From Bifidobacterium pseudolongum subsp. globosum (GTDB lineage: Bacteria > Actinomycetota > Actinomycetes > Actinomycetales > Bifidobacteriaceae), in assembly GCF_004155535.1 (NCBI RefSeq), contig NZ_RYUH01000010.1:1-64000 (forward strand): DNA of 64,000 nucleotides, written 5' to 3'. Both the position numbers and the translations under genes were made by a program. Below are positions 45,390-55,380 of the stretch, piece by piece (position 1 is the stretch's first letter; each line of letters opens with the position of its first letter). The notes beneath the pieces are model-generated. The model had not been told where the DNA came from. It did no database searches and saw only the letters and a program-made list of their open reading frames with translations.

Positions 45390-46722
45390 CTTGCTTCTCC
45401 TTCTGTGGTGTTGAGTTCACCACGCGATGGGTGGACTCCGGCTTCTCTGTTACTTGGTCCTCGCCAAGGGGCTTGGCTGAGGAGGAATGGGAACCGGCCG
45501 CGTGCCGTGCCATACCCCAACGTACGGCGAACACGACGGCGGTGATGGCGAGCACCGCGCCCCACGCGATGAACAGGCCAATGGAGCATGGACGCGCCAC
45601 CGCGTTGGTGGCCTGACGCACGTCCACGCCCACATGGGCGAGGCGGTGCGATCCCAACGAACCATTGGCCAGGGGGAACACGATTGCGTTGACGATCGAC
45701 AGCACCGCGGCGCTGATGCAGAATGCCCCAGCCGGGTAAGCGAAATCCATGAGCAGGCTGCGCATGTCAAGCGAATCCTGCTTGAGGCGGATATGGAAGC
45801 CGCTGCGTGCGAACAACATGGTCAGCCCCACTGCAACGCCCCAACCCAGTGGGATGAGCATGACGGCCGTGCGCAGCGCATCGTGGTCGATCGCTTGCGG
45901 GAACAACGCGAACAACGGCAGTGGTGGCAGGTCCTGCGTCGTGGACGACCACAGGGTGTAGCTGGCAGCCTCACCGATGGAGAATCCGGCGCCGAACAGC
46001 CATGAGACGGCCCACAGGCAGACATTGGGCAGCCACGCCAGACCGATGACGCACATGAGCACGCGCGAACCGGCCTGCATATGGAGCGCGTCGAACCAGG
46101 CGGACATCTGATGGTGGCCGAGCGCTATCCACACGATGACGGTCCCCAGACCGACAAGCGCCACCCCGGCAAGCAGGACCAGCGCCGTGCGCACGCCGAC
46201 ACGGATGGAACGGCGTACCGGCGCCGACGTGTACCGGCGGATGTAGTTCTTCGCCACAGCAAGCAACGGCATATGGGGCACCGCCGCGAGCAGGTAGCCC
46301 AGTGTGTAGATGAGCAGGGCCTTGCCCATCACCACGCCGGTGCTGTCTTCGAGGCGTACGTGCAATCCGTTCATCAGCATGTGCTGCAAGAACAGCCAGA
46401 CCACGGCGCCCGAGACGAACGCCCGCGGATCGGTGCTGGTCCTGGTGCAGACCGTGCGGATCAACGCGATCAACAGCACGGTGAGCAGCAATGGAGTCAC
46501 ACCCATTACGATGGAGCCGCCCTGGAACCCGACGCCCTCGCTGAGCAGGATGACCGCCTTGGACAATGGAACGGTCTGTGCCGACAGCACATTGCTGCCT
46601 TCCTCCATGGCCGCCACGAGCAACACGAGTGCCGTCATCAACCCCAATGGCACGGCATAGATGAGCATCGCCGCCACTGCGGCGGCGATGCCTTTGATCC
46701 ATGGAACCAGACGTTTCTCCAT
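45340..46722 (-). CDS. DUF6350 polytopic membrane protein
   Basis: The 460-residue protein has about ten membrane spans with Trp-rich ends and a polar C-terminal tail. It fits the actinobacterial DUF6350 family, which as I recall commonly lies between sucD and purN-purH. The function is unknown. Its ATG overlaps the sucD stop codon (TAATG), and its 3' end overlaps purH by 50 bases, so the order sucC-sucD-DUF6350-purH acts as one transcript. No purN lies in the position where many relatives have it. Confidence 0.78.
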   Translation of the reverse strand: MEKRLVPWIKGIAAAVAAMLIYAVPLGLMTALVLLVAAMEEGSNVLSAQTVPLSKAVILLSEGVGFQGGSIVMGVTPLLLTVLLIALIRTVCTRTSTDPRAFVSGAVVWLFLQHMLMNGLHVRLEDSTGVVMGKALLIYTLGYLLAAVPHMPLLAVAKNYIRRYTSAPVRRSIRVGVRTALVLLAGVALVGLGTVIVWIALGHHQMSAWFDALHMQAGSRVLMCVIGLAWLPNVCLWAVSWLFGAGFSIGEAASYTLWSSTTQDLPPLPLFALFPQAIDHDALRTAVMLIPLGWGVAVGLTMLFARSGFHIRLKQDSLDMRSLLMDFAYPAGAFCISAAVLSIVNAIVFPLANGSLGSHRLAHVGVDVRQATNAVARPCSIGLFIAWGAVLAITAVVFAVRWGMARHAAGSHSSSAKPLGEDQVTEKPESTHRVVNSTPQKEKQGDDEPTATTGLGVRIP

Positions 46723-47636
46723 TACAGCGAAGCGAGTACCTCGCGCATGAAGGCGGCCGCCTGTGCGGGCGTACGCCCGACCTTGATGCCCACCGCTTCA
46801 AGCGCCTCCTGCTTGTCTTGGGCCGTGCCCTTGCCCCCGGACACGATGGCGCCGGCATGGCCCATCTGTTTGCCTTCGGGGGCGGTGAACCCTGCGATGT
46901 ACGCCACGACTGGCTTGGTCATGTGCTCATGTGCCCATTGTGCGGCGTCCTGTTCGGCACTGCCGCCGATTTCGCCGATCATCATGACGGCCTTCGTGTC
47001 CGGATCGGCTTCGAATGCGGCCAATGCCTCCTGCAATGTGGTGCCGACAATCGGGTCGCCACCGGCGCCAAGGCATGCGGTGAATCCGATGTCGGAGAGT
47101 TCGCCCATGAGCTGGTAGGTCAACGTGCCGGACTTGGACACGAGTCCCAATGGGCCTCGCGACACGATGCCGTCGGGGATGATGCCCAGATTGACGCCAT
47201 GCGATTCGCTGGACGAGGCGAGGGTCATCAGACCCGGGCAATTCGGGCCGACGATGCGCACGCCGTTGCGCAGGGCGAGTTCCACGAAATAGGCGCTGTC
47301 CGCGACGGGAATGCCTTCGGTGATGACGACAACGACGTCGAATCCGGCCTCGACGGCCTCGACGACCGCGCCCTTGGCGAATTTCGGCGGCACGAACACC
47401 ACGCTGGCCCCCGCACCGGTGGCGGCCTTCGCCTCTTGGCATGTGGCGAACACCGGAATGTCGCGCACCGTGCCGTCTTCCATCGTGAATGGCACGGTGG
47501 TGCCGGCCTTGCGTGGATTGACACCGCCTACGATGTTGGTGCCGGCCTTGAGCATGCGCGCGGTATGTGTCATGCCCTGATGCCCGGTCATGCCTTGTAC
47601 GATGACCGGTGCGTCGTCCTCGATGAAGACGGTCAT
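46722..47636 (-). CDS. sucD: Succinyl-CoA synthetase, alpha subunit
   Basis: SucD carries the phosphohistidine of succinyl-CoA synthetase, which interconverts succinyl-CoA and succinate with NTP formation. The 304-residue product has the CoA-binding domain at its start ([13 protein letters not shown]), GPNCPG, and the active-site [15 protein letters not shown] near residue 250. ATG 47636 overlaps the sucC stop (ATGA) and gives the normal length; a longer frame has no support. It forms a heterodimer with SucC. Confidence 0.96.
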   Translation of the reverse strand: MTVFIEDDAPVIVQGMTGHQGMTHTARMLKAGTNIVGGVNPRKAGTTVPFTMEDGTVRDIPVFATCQEAKAATGAGASVVFVPPKFAKGAVVEAVEAGFDVVVVITEGIPVADSAYFVELALRNGVRIVGPNCPGLMTLASSSESHGVNLGIIPDGIVSRGPLGLVSKSGTLTYQLMGELSDIGFTACLGAGGDPIVGTTLQEALAAFEADPDTKAVMMIGEIGGSAEQDAAQWAHEHMTKPVVAYIAGFTAPEGKQMGHAGAIVSGGKGTAQDKQEALEAVGIKVGRTPAQAAAFMREVLASL

Positions 47637-48829
47637 TTGGTCTCCTCCCCGCTGTTGGCCGCAAGGCGTGCCGCTTCGGCCGCCGCGAGTTCCATCGTCT
47701 GTTCCACATGGATGTTCGGCCGTCGCGCCTGCGCGAGGATGCGCAGGCCTTCCGTGGCCGCGTTGCCGTCGAAACGGACCACGAGCGGCTTGGTCACGTT
47801 GAGTTCGTCGATGGCTTCGAGAATGCCGAGCGCCACCTGTTCGCACGAGGTGATGCCGCCGTACACGTTGATCAGCACGGCACGCACCTGCGGGTCGGAC
47901 AGCACGATCTCGAGGCTTGTGCACATCGTCTGCGCCGAGGCGCCGCCACCGATGTCGAGGAAGTTGGCCGGCTGCACGCCGGTCCCCTGTTCCTGGCCGG
48001 CGAACGAGACCGCGTCGAGCGAGCTCATGACAAGGCCCGCGCCGTTGCCGATCACACCGACCTGGCCGTTGAGATGCACATAGTGCAATCCGTGCTCCTG
48101 GGCCCTGCGCTCATAGGGGTCGGCCTCGTCCGCGTCATCGAACTGCGCCCAGCCGTCGTGGCGGAAGGCGGCGTTGCCGTCGAGCGAGATCTTCGCGTCA
48201 AGCGCGCACAGGTGCTTGCTCGTCTCGTCGTCCGGGTCGCCGACCTTGGCGAGTGGATTGATCTCCACGAGTGTGGCGTCGTTGTGCTTGAAGCATTCCC
48301 ACATACGCAGCAGGATCTGCGCGGCCTGCGCCTCATCGGCATGGTAGAACCCGATGCTGCGGGCCATCTCCATCGCCGCATCGAGGTCGAAATCGTCAAG
48401 GGCGCTGATATGCAGGCGCTTGACCGATTCGGGGTGCTCGCGGGCGATCTCCTCGACCTCGGTGCCGCCGTTCGCGGTGGCGAGCACATCGAAATCGCGG
48501 GATGTGCGGTCCACGGAGATCGACACATAATACTCATGGAGGATGTTCTTGGCCTCCGCCACAAGCACGCCGCGCACCTTGTGGCCGTGGATCGTCATGG
48601 GCAGGATCTGCTGTGCCGCCTGGACCGCTTCGTCACGGTTGTGCGCGATCTTGACGCCACCGGCCTGTCCGCGGTGGCCGATCTTGACCTGCGCCTTGAT
48701 GACCACGGGGAATCCGATGGTCTCCGCGGCTTGGGCCACATCCTGTATGTTGCGTACGAAGATGGCCTTCGGGGTTTCGATCCCTTGCTCTTCCAGCAGG
48801 TCCCTGGCCTGGTATTCGTAAAGATCCAT
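47633..48829 (-). CDS. sucC: Succinyl-CoA synthetase, beta subunit
   Basis: SucC is the ATP-grasp subunit that binds nucleotide and succinate. The 398-residue protein has the start [16 protein letters not shown], the ATP-grasp core ([19 protein letters not shown]) and [14 protein letters not shown], followed by the C-terminal CoA-ligase-like domain with [16 protein letters not shown] at 48829 follows AAGAGGG. It is the first gene of the sucC-sucD-DUF6350-purH unit. Its role in an organism with an incomplete citric acid cycle may be succinyl-CoA supply. Confidence 0.96.
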   Translation of the reverse strand: MDLYEYQARDLLEEQGIETPKAIFVRNIQDVAQAAETIGFPVVIKAQVKIGHRGQAGGVKIAHNRDEAVQAAQQILPMTIHGHKVRGVLVAEAKNILHEYYVSISVDRTSRDFDVLATANGGTEVEEIAREHPESVKRLHISALDDFDLDAAMEMARSIGFYHADEAQAAQILLRMWECFKHNDATLVEINPLAKVGDPDDETSKHLCALDAKISLDGNAAFRHDGWAQFDDADEADPYERRAQEHGLHYVHLNGQVGVIGNGAGLVMSSLDAVSFAGQEQGTGVQPANFLDIGGGASAQTMCTSLEIVLSDPQVRAVLINVYGGITSCEQVALGILEAIDELNVTKPLVVRFDGNAATEGLRILAQARRPNIHVEQTMELAAAEAARLAANSGEETK

Positions 48830-48868
48830 GAATCCCTCTTGGTAGTGGATGGGTATGGAGCCTGGACT

Positions 48869-49450
48869 TCAGGCGGGCATCGTCAGCAGCGAGCTCGTCG
48901 GGTAATCGCCCAGCGCCTGCAGGCCCTGAAGGCCAAGCAGCTCCATGACAAAACTAAAACCAGCGACCGTGCCGCCGCATTGAATGACCAAATCGCGGGC
49001 AGCCGAAGCGGAACCTCCGGTGGCGATCAGGTCGTCGACGATGAGGATGCGTTCGCCAGGTGCAATCGCCTCGCGCTCGATTTCGATCGATGCCTCGCCG
49101 TATTCAAGGCTGTAGCTTTCCGTGCATGTGGGCGGCGGCAACTTGCCGGCCTTGCGCACCGCGATGAAGCCCTTGCCCAATTCGGCGGCCATGGCCGGCC
49201 CGAAAAGGAATCCGCGCGCTTCGAGTCCCGCGATGGCGTCGAAGTCATCGATGCCGACCGGGAGGTTGGCTGTCAATGCGTCCAACAGGATGCGCAGCCC
49301 GCGGGCGTCGGCGAACACCGGCATGAAATCACGGAACATGATGCCCTGCTTGGGAAAATCGGGGACCGAACGGATGAGGGAGATGAGATAGTCCGCATCC
49401 GCGGCGTCAAGCGTTGCGGATGCGGCAAGGGTGATGTCCGAATGGGTCAT
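48869..49450 (-). CDS. apt: Adenine phosphoribosyltransferase
   Basis: Apt salvages adenine to AMP with PRPP. The 193-residue protein has DFPKQGIMFRDF, GLEARGFLFG and the PRPP loop ERILIVDDLIATGGSA near residue 135. I chose ATG 49450; a GTG at 49477 adds nine residues and would overlap yajC by four bases, which suggests coupling either way. It follows yajC in the operon-like block. In mycobacteria the order is yajC-secD-secF-...-apt; here the Sec genes are missing between them. Confidence 0.94.
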   Translation of the reverse strand: MTHSDITLAASATLDAADADYLISLIRSVPDFPKQGIMFRDFMPVFADARGLRILLDALTANLPVGIDDFDAIAGLEARGFLFGPAMAAELGKGFIAVRKAGKLPPPTCTESYSLEYGEASIEIEREAIAPGERILIVDDLIATGGSASAARDLVIQCGGTVAGFSFVMELLGLQGLQALGDYPTSSLLTMPA

Positions 49451-49473
49451 GATGCCTGTGGTTCCCGGTCCGT

Positions 49474-49908
49474 TCACTGCTTCGGCATGGGAGCCTGGTT
49501 GTCGGTATCCGTTTCGGTGAAGGTCTCTTCGACCGTGGCCTCGATCTGCTGGGGCTGCGCCTCCTGGGTTTCATCCTGCTGGTCGGCGCTGTGGTCGATG
49601 GGGTTGCCGTTCTCGTCCACGTCGTCGTCGCTCACATAGGCGGGGCGCACATACTCACGGCTGATCGCGCGGAACGTGAAGCGCAGCAGGCTGCCTTCGC
49701 TGTCGAGCACGATCTCTTCATACTGTTCGTCGACTTCGACGACCTTGCCGATCAGGCCACCGATCGTCACGATTTCGGTGCCCGGCGCCAGATTGCTCCA
49801 GAAATTCTTGCGTTCCTCCTGCTGCTGCTTGGCCTTGCGGGTCTGGAAGAACATCATGCCGATCATGAAGACGAGCAGGATGATGAGGAAAAGATATTCC
49901 ATTGGCAT
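49474..49908 (-). CDS. yajC: Preprotein translocase accessory subunit YajC
   Basis: YajC associates with SecDF and the SecYEG channel. The 144-residue protein has one N-terminal membrane span (YLFLIILLVFMIGMMFF, about 5-21), a basic stop-transfer KAKQQQEERK, and the conserved LAPGTEIVTIGGLIGKVVEVD. The acidic, Gln-rich C-tail is variable. ATG 49908 follows AAGGAG; the ATG at 49902 is possible too. secD and secF do not follow here, unlike in many relatives. Confidence 0.93.
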   Translation of the reverse strand: MPMEYLFLIILLVFMIGMMFFQTRKAKQQQEERKNFWSNLAPGTEIVTIGGLIGKVVEVDEQYEEIVLDSEGSLLRFTFRAISREYVRPAYVSDDDVDENGNPIDHSADQQDETQEAQPQQIEATVEETFTETDTDNQAPMPKQ

Positions 49909-49966
49909 GGGTGGGCTCCTTGAACGTGGGAATGGGGTAAGCCGATGGCCTTACGGAAGGTTCAGT

Positions 49967-51046
49967 CTAGAATAGCTTGCTGACATCGCCTGCGGCGTCG
50001 TCGGCCGGTACGAGGCCGAGGTGCTCCCATGCCCGCGCCGTGGCCACGCGGCCTTTCGGCGTGCGCATCATGAACCCTTCGCGCACCAGATAGGGTTCGC
50101 AGACCGTCTCCACGGTCTCCGCCTCCTCCCCGACCATGGCCGAAAGGTTGTTGAGTCCCACGGGGCCGCCGTTGAAGTTGCGGATGAGCGCATTGAGGAC
50201 CGCCATGTCGAGGCGGTCCAGCCCCTCGGTATCGATCTGGTACAGCGCCAACGCCTCTTTGACGTCGTCGGGCTCCACTTGCTCAAGGTCATGCACCACC
50301 GCCCAGTCGCGCACACGGCGCAACAGCCTGTTCGCGATGCGCGGTGTGCCACGTGACCGGCGCGCGAGTTGCGCCGAGGACCCGGGCGCCAATGGCAGTG
50401 ACAGGACCGCCGCGGACCGTTCGATGAGTTTTTCGAGCTCGTCGTCGGGGTAGAAATCCAAGTGCGCGGTGAACCCGAAGCGCGCACGCAATGGCGAAGG
50501 CAGCATGCCTTCGCGCGTGGTGGCACCGATGACGGTGAAGCGCGGCAGTGTCAGGGGGATCGACGAGGCGCCCGGACCCTTGCCCACCATGACGTCCACA
50601 CGGAAGTCCTCCATCGCGATGTACAGCAGTTCCTCCGCGGCGCGGGGCAGGCGGTGGATCTCGTCGATGAAGAGCACCTCCCCTGCATCGAGCGAGCTGA
50701 GGATCGACGCGAGGTCGCCCGCGTGCTGGATGGCGGGGCCTGATGTCACGCGGATCGGCACGCCCAATTCGTTGGCCACGATCATCGCGAGGGTGGTCTT
50801 GCCCAATCCGGGAGGCCCGGCGAGCAGGATGTGGTCCGGCGGCACTTCGCGTTTGCGGGCGGCATCGAGGAACAGCTGGAGCTGCGCCTTGAGCCGGGGT
50901 TGCCCGATGAAGCCGTCGAGGATGTGCGGGCGCAGCTCCTCGTCGCTCACCGGCTCGTTGCCGATGGCGTTGGCGGAGACCATGCGCAGCGACTCCTCGC
51001 TGGCGCCCAGATTGTCCATGCCGCCTTGTGCGGTGTCGTCGAACAT
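49967..51046 (-). CDS. ruvB: Holliday junction branch migration ATPase RuvB
   Basis: RuvB is the AAA+ motor that drives branch migration with RuvA. The 359-residue protein has [27 protein letters not shown] (Walker A), LFIDEIHR (Walker B), ATTREGML (sensor 1) and the C-terminal winged helix. ATG 51046 lies eight bases after GGGGAGG; a GTG at 51055 is too close to that site. It follows ruvA with no gap to speak of, and both lie downstream of a SOS box. Confidence 0.97.
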   Translation of the reverse strand: MFDDTAQGGMDNLGASEESLRMVSANAIGNEPVSDEELRPHILDGFIGQPRLKAQLQLFLDAARKREVPPDHILLAGPPGLGKTTLAMIVANELGVPIRVTSGPAIQHAGDLASILSSLDAGEVLFIDEIHRLPRAAEELLYIAMEDFRVDVMVGKGPGASSIPLTLPRFTVIGATTREGMLPSPLRARFGFTAHLDFYPDDELEKLIERSAAVLSLPLAPGSSAQLARRSRGTPRIANRLLRRVRDWAVVHDLEQVEPDDVKEALALYQIDTEGLDRLDMAVLNALIRNFNGGPVGLNNLSAMVGEEAETVETVCEPYLVREGFMMRTPKGRVATARAWEHLGLVPADDAAGDVSKLF

Positions 51047-51051
51047 GCCGT

Positions 51052-51675
51052 TCACCTCCCCGTGTCAAGCGCGGCCAATGCCAGCCGCAGCACCTGTGGT
51101 ACATCCTGTGTGGCAAGCGGTGTGGCGAAGTCATGGTCGCCCATCACCTCGTCGATCGCGGCCTGCGCGTCCTGATGGCGCCACCCCAATGACATGAGCC
51201 CCTCGAGCACGTGATGCATTCCCACGTCGTCCGGCGCCCTGAGCGTGGATGTGGGTTCCGTGGGGGCCACGGCGGCGAAGTCGATCGACCCCTTGAGCTC
51301 GAGGATGATTTTCTGCGCGCCTTTTTTTCCCAGGCCCGGGGCCTTGGCCAGTGCCGTGGCGTCCTCGTCGTGGATCGCCTGGGCCAATTGACGCGACGGC
51401 AGTGTGGAAAGCAGCGAGAGCGCCACCTTGGGGCCTATTCCGTTGACTTTGAGCAGTTGCAGGAACATGCGCTTGGATTCCATGGACAGGAACCCGTACA
51501 GTGTGATCGCATCCTGTGAGACCATCATCTCGGTGTGGACCACTGCGGCGTTGCCGATGTGCAATGTGGCCAGGTCGGCGTTGGGCATGCGCACCGCGAA
51601 GCCGATGCCGTTGACGTCGACGACCGCGGTCGTCGAGTCGACGGCGGCCACGGTGCCGGTGAGCTGACCGATCAC
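51052..51675 (-). CDS. ruvA: Holliday junction DNA-binding protein RuvA
   Basis: RuvA binds four-way junctions as a tetramer and recruits RuvB. The 207-residue protein has the OB-fold N-terminus ([13 protein letters not shown]), two helix-hairpin-helix motifs ([16 protein letters not shown] and [16 protein letters not shown]) and the C-terminal domain III that binds RuvB. The start is GTG at 51675, just after AGGAGGGTCCC. The SOS box lies 23 bases upstream, between ruvC and ruvA, which suggests ruvAB has its own LexA-controlled promoter. Confidence 0.97.
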   Translation of the reverse strand: MIGQLTGTVAAVDSTTAVVDVNGIGFAVRMPNADLATLHIGNAAVVHTEMMVSQDAITLYGFLSMESKRMFLQLLKVNGIGPKVALSLLSTLPSRQLAQAIHDEDATALAKAPGLGKKGAQKIILELKGSIDFAAVAPTEPTSTLRAPDDVGMHHVLEGLMSLGWRHQDAQAAIDEVMGDHDFATPLATQDVPQVLRLALAALDTGR

Positions 51676-51697
51676 GGGACCCTCCTAGGACGGTATT

Positions 51698-51711
51698 CGA
51701 ACATATGTTCG
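51698..51711 (-). promoter_or_regulatory. SOS box (LexA operator) upstream of ruvAB
   Basis: CGAACATATGTTCG is a perfect palindrome of the actinobacterial/Bacillus LexA form CGAAC-N4-GTTCG. It is centred in the 41-bp gap between ruvC and ruvA, immediately before the ruvA ribosome-binding site. Confidence 0.85.
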
Positions 51712-51716
51712 GCAGT

Positions 51717-52298
51717 TTACATGCCTCTACGGACTCCCCTGCCCCGTGTGGCATGCTGCGCGGCCTGCGCCCATTGGCGTTGCGCGGGCGTCAGGTGCTG
51801 TTCACGCTCACCGCCCTGCAGCGCGCCTTGCGGACGCAATGCATGGCAGATGGCGATCGCCAATGCATCCGCGGCGTCGGCTGGTGTGGGCAGCGTGTTG
51901 AGGTTGAGCAGGCGCGCCACCATGCGTTCCATCTGGATTTTCTCGGCCTTGCCGTTGCCGGTGATGGCCAGTTTCGATTCGGTCGGCGTGTGCAGGGCGA
52001 TGGGGATGCCGCGTTGCGCGGCGGCGAGCATGGCCATGCCTGCCGCCTGCGCGGTGCCCAGCACAGTGTTGCGGTTCTCTTGTGCGAACACGCGTTCGAT
52101 CGACACGGCGTCTGGGATGAACTCGTCGAGTTTGGCCGCCAGTCCGTTGTAGATCGTCAGCAACCGCAGGTCCTGTGAGATGTGCGGGTCGGAACGCACC
52201 ACGTCGACGTGCATAAACGAAAGCCGGCGGTTGGCGCCGGCTTCGATCACGCCGACCCCGCACCGGGTGAGCCCGGGGTCAACGCCTAGGATGATCAC
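51717..52298 (-). CDS. ruvC: Crossover junction endodeoxyribonuclease RuvC
   Basis: RuvC resolves Holliday junctions made by the RecA pathway and moved by RuvAB. The 193-residue RNase-H-fold protein has [14 protein letters not shown] with the first catalytic Asp, followed by [11 protein letters not shown] with the Glu, and the acidic residues around [13 protein letters not shown]. It starts with GTG at 52298, eight bases after the YebC stop codon. The order yebC-ruvC-ruvA-ruvB is the usual actinobacterial one. Confidence 0.96.
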   Translation of the reverse strand: MIILGVDPGLTRCGVGVIEAGANRRLSFMHVDVVRSDPHISQDLRLLTIYNGLAAKLDEFIPDAVSIERVFAQENRNTVLGTAQAAGMAMLAAAQRGIPIALHTPTESKLAITGNGKAEKIQMERMVARLLNLNTLPTPADAADALAIAICHALRPQGALQGGEREQHLTPAQRQWAQAAQHATRGRGVRRGM

Positions 52299-52306
52299 GG
52301 GAGCGG

Positions 52307-53062
52307 TTACTCCTCGTCAAGCTGGGCCATGACCTCGTCGGAGGCGGTCCAGTTGCTGTAGATGTTCTGCACGTCGTCGAGGTCATCGAGGTTGTCGATG
52401 AGCTTGGCGACCTTGCGGGCATCGTCGAGGGTGAGCTCGACTTCGTTCTTCGGGTTCATCACGATCTCGGCCGAATCATAGTCGATGCCGGCGTCCTGCA
52501 GGGCCTGGCGCACCGCGATCAGGTCGGACGGGTCGGTGAGCACCGTGTAGGTCTCGCCGTCGTCGGTCACGTCCTCGGCGCCCGCTTCGGCGGCCTTCTC
52601 GAACAGGTCGTCGAAGTCCACGCCTTCGGCCGGGACCTCGATCGCGCCCTTACGCTCGAAGTTGAAGCTCACCGAACCGGTTGTGGCGAGCGAACCGCCG
52701 CCCTTGCCGAGCGTGGAACGCACATCCGCGGCCGCACGGTTGCGGTTGTCGGTGAGGCATTCGATGATCAGGCCCACGCCGGCCGGCGCGTAGCCCTCAT
52801 ACACGATCTCCTCGTAGTTGGCGCCGCCGGCTTCCTCGCCCGAGCCGCGCTTGACGGCACGCTTGATGTTGTCGGCCGGCATCGAGTTCTTCTTCGCCTT
52901 GTAGATGGCGTCATACAGCGCCGGATTGCCATCCGGGTCGCCGCCGCCCTGACGGGCCGCGATCTCGATGTTCTTGATGAGCTTGGCGAACAGCTTGCCG
53001 CGCTTGGCGTCGATCGCTGCCTTCTTGTGCTTGGTGGTCGCCCACTTGGAATGCCCTGACAT
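52307..53062 (-). CDS. yebC: YebC/PmpR-family protein
   Basis: This 251-residue protein has the family start [22 protein letters not shown], then the central [18 protein letters not shown] segment and the acidic C-terminal part. YebC proteins have been described as transcription regulators and, more recently, as translation factors for proline-rich stretches; which applies here is open. ATG at 53062 follows AGGAGCAAT. It is immediately upstream of ruvC, as in other bacteria. Confidence 0.95.
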   Translation of the reverse strand: MSGHSKWATTKHKKAAIDAKRGKLFAKLIKNIEIAARQGGGDPDGNPALYDAIYKAKKNSMPADNIKRAVKRGSGEEAGGANYEEIVYEGYAPAGVGLIIECLTDNRNRAAADVRSTLGKGGGSLATTGSVSFNFERKGAIEVPAEGVDFDDLFEKAAEAGAEDVTDDGETYTVLTDPSDLIAVRQALQDAGIDYDSAEIVMNPKNEVELTLDDARKVAKLIDNLDDLDDVQNIYSNWTASDEVMAQLDEE

Positions 53063-53125
53063 ATTGCTCCTAGATGGGTAGTGGATTGATGGACATACGG
53101 TAATCGAGTTGATTCTAAGGCGGTT

Positions 53126-54358
53126 CTACGACAAGGCCTGCCGGTACACGGCCAGCACCTCGTCCACAACGGTCTCCCAATCGAAGTCTTGGGACCGCTT
53201 GAGACCGGCTGCGGCGAGCCGTTCGCGCCGTTGATCGTCGGCGAGCAGCTCGCATATGCGCGCAGCGCAATCGTGCCCGTCCTTGTTGGAGAACAGGGCG
53301 GCGTCCTCCCCCCGCTCGGTCACATCGACGAAGGCGGGCAGGTCGGAGGCGACGATGGCGCAGCCTGCGGCCATGGCCTCGGCAAGTACGATGCCGAAAC
53401 TCTCACCGCCGGTCTGCGGTGCCACATAGACGTCGAGCGACTTGTAGAACCGAGCCTTGTCGTCATCATCCACACGCCCCAGGAATTCGAAATGCTCAAG
53501 CAGCCCCTCGCCATCTTCGCGTTCGAGGATGGTTTTCTCGGCATCCTTACGTCCGTCGCCGACCACCAGGAACCGCGCACCCGGGTACTGGCGCAGCACC
53601 TGCTGTGCGGCGTCGACGAACACCGGGAACCCCTTGCGCTCCTCCTCAAGGCGACCTAGGAACCCGATCGTGGGGCGTTCCGCAGTGCCCTGCCATTGCG
53701 CGTTGGGTGTGGCCCGCAGGTATGCGGAACGGTCGATGCCGTTGGGAATGACGGTTCTGCCAATGTCTTCGGGCAGATAATGGTCCGCGGTGCGGCCGGC
53801 CGCCGGGGAGACGAAGATCGCACGGCTCAACGGCGTGAGATACGACCGCAGATACCGCTCGAAGATGTGCAGTGCGCGCGGATACGGTTCGATGCTCGCA
53901 TGGAAGGTGGCGACCATGGGCGGCGCGTCATGCATGACGAGCGGCTTATGGCTGACCGACGGCGCCTCCGGTTCGTGCAGATGCACGATGTCGAACTGCC
54001 CCTGCCGCACCCAGCGTCTCGTCTGCAATCCGGCGGCGAGGAAATAGCTCAGATGCGCCCATGACCCGTTGTAGGGGATGGCGAATGACGAGCCGTTCGT
54101 GTGCACCCACAGCGGCATGTCCTTCGTGCGCCGTCCTGGTGCGAACACCGAGACGGAATGCCCGCGGCGCATGAGCGCCTCGGAAAAATCCCGAATATGG
54201 TTCTGTACGCCGCCGGGCGTCTCGAACGAGTAGGGGCAGACGATGCCGACACGCAGTGGGCGTCCGTCTGCCTGCACATGGTGCACATGGTTGGGTGATG
54301 GTTCCTGCGAAGACATATAGAGCATTGTGACCGACCGAATGGACTTCACAGTCGTCAC
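53126..54358 (-). CDS. GT4 glycosyltransferase, PimA-like
   Basis: The 410-residue enzyme belongs to glycosyltransferase family 4: N-terminal domain with VCPYSFETPGGVQNHIRDFSEAL (the acceptor side) and C-terminal Rossmann domain with GFLGRLEEERKG, then GGESFGIVLAEAMAAG with the catalytic Glu of the EX7E motif. By position after patA-like and pgsA1-like genes it matches PimA, which adds mannose to phosphatidylinositol. Start codon is GTG at 54358, overlapping the acyltransferase stop (GTGA); internal ATGs at 54325 and 54316 are alternatives. The sugar specificity is inferred only from context. Confidence 0.8.
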   Translation of the reverse strand: MTTVKSIRSVTMLYMSSQEPSPNHVHHVQADGRPLRVGIVCPYSFETPGGVQNHIRDFSEALMRRGHSVSVFAPGRRTKDMPLWVHTNGSSFAIPYNGSWAHLSYFLAAGLQTRRWVRQGQFDIVHLHEPEAPSVSHKPLVMHDAPPMVATFHASIEPYPRALHIFERYLRSYLTPLSRAIFVSPAAGRTADHYLPEDIGRTVIPNGIDRSAYLRATPNAQWQGTAERPTIGFLGRLEEERKGFPVFVDAAQQVLRQYPGARFLVVGDGRKDAEKTILEREDGEGLLEHFEFLGRVDDDDKARFYKSLDVYVAPQTGGESFGIVLAEAMAAGCAIVASDLPAFVDVTERGEDAALFSNKDGHDCAARICELLADDQRRERLAAAGLKRSQDFDWETVVDEVLAVYRQALS

Positions 54359-55377
54359 TGGGCGTGCGCGCGCAGCGCTGCGACTCGTTCCGGCACGTCC
54401 TTGAGCCGCGACAGATCGAGGTCCTCAAGGAAGATCGGCTGCAGCATATGCCAATCCTCGGGGTGCGCGGCAATGCCCTGCGCCCACACGTCGACCCACG
54501 CCTGGCTGATGGCGTGAATCGCCTCCTCACGCTCAAGGGAACGATACTGGTCGATGTCCACCGGCCCGCTGATCTCACAGACATACCCATAGGGAGTGCC
54601 CGCCGCCTTCCTGCGGGCGCCGGTGAGCCGTTCACGGTAGGTGTTGGCCACATACAACGGCAAACCCGTATCATAGGCGAGGGTCGCCGGCCCCCGGGCC
54701 ACACGGATCGTCGACCCGAAGGCCTCGACGAATTCGCCGTGACGGCTCAGATCGCGGTCGGCGAGCAACGGCACGACCACATGGGGTTTGGCGAGCTCGT
54801 CCTCAAGCCGTTCGGTCAGATGGGGTGTACCGGTCAGCAGGATGCGGATGCCGAGGTGCTCGCGAATCGCCACGAACACCTCAAGCATGCGTGTGTCGGC
54901 CAAACGCTCGGCCACGGTCGTCACAGGGGCCAGCGCATACCGTGCCCAGAATCCGTCGTAGTCCCAATTGCCCTGATGTCCCATCGCAATGGGCGCGGAC
55001 CGGTTCCCCTGGCTCGGTGCGGTGAGCTCGAAGAGCGACTGCAGTCCGGAACCTGTGCCGCGGATACGGGCCTTGAGCTGGCGCTCGCTTCTCGCCCCGA
55101 CGGTGAGGGCCTCCGAAAAATAGGTGAAATAGGAACGCATGCCGCGGCGTGACATCCGCCGCAGCGCTTTGGCGTCCACAGGTGCTGGCTGTGCGCCGGC
55201 GGCGTCCGGCCGGGCACAGGACCATGTGAGCACGTGGCTCAGATTGCGTTCAAGCTGACGCACCGATCCCACGCGCAACAGCCATGCCACGTCCGCTGCG
55301 GCAAGGAACGCCCCGCGGATAACCCGTTCGGGCAGCACGCTCGGATGGTTCGCGAGCCACGCCATCATATTGGCCAT
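54355..55377 (-). CDS. LpxL/HtrB-family acyltransferase, PatA-like
   Basis: The 340-residue protein is a lauroyl/acyl-transferase-type enzyme: the catalytic HX4D box is HQGNWD near residue 133, and the helical N-terminus (LAAADVAWLLRVGS) could insert into the membrane. In mycobacteria the equivalent PatA (Rv2611c) acylates phosphatidylinositol mannoside. It lies between the CDP-alcohol transferase (three bases after its stop) and the GT4 gene (overlap), so the three are co-translated. The acceptor lipid is inferred from context. GAGGG lies seven bases before ATG 55377. Confidence 0.8.
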   Translation of the reverse strand: MANMMAWLANHPSVLPERVIRGAFLAAADVAWLLRVGSVRQLERNLSHVLTWSCARPDAAGAQPAPVDAKALRRMSRRGMRSYFTYFSEALTVGARSERQLKARIRGTGSGLQSLFELTAPSQGNRSAPIAMGHQGNWDYDGFWARYALAPVTTVAERLADTRMLEVFVAIREHLGIRILLTGTPHLTERLEDELAKPHVVVPLLADRDLSRHGEFVEAFGSTIRVARGPATLAYDTGLPLYVANTYRERLTGARRKAAGTPYGYVCEISGPVDIDQYRSLEREEAIHAISQAWVDVWAQGIAAHPEDWHMLQPIFLEDLDLSRLKDVPERVAALRAHAQ

Positions 55378-55380
55378 CGG

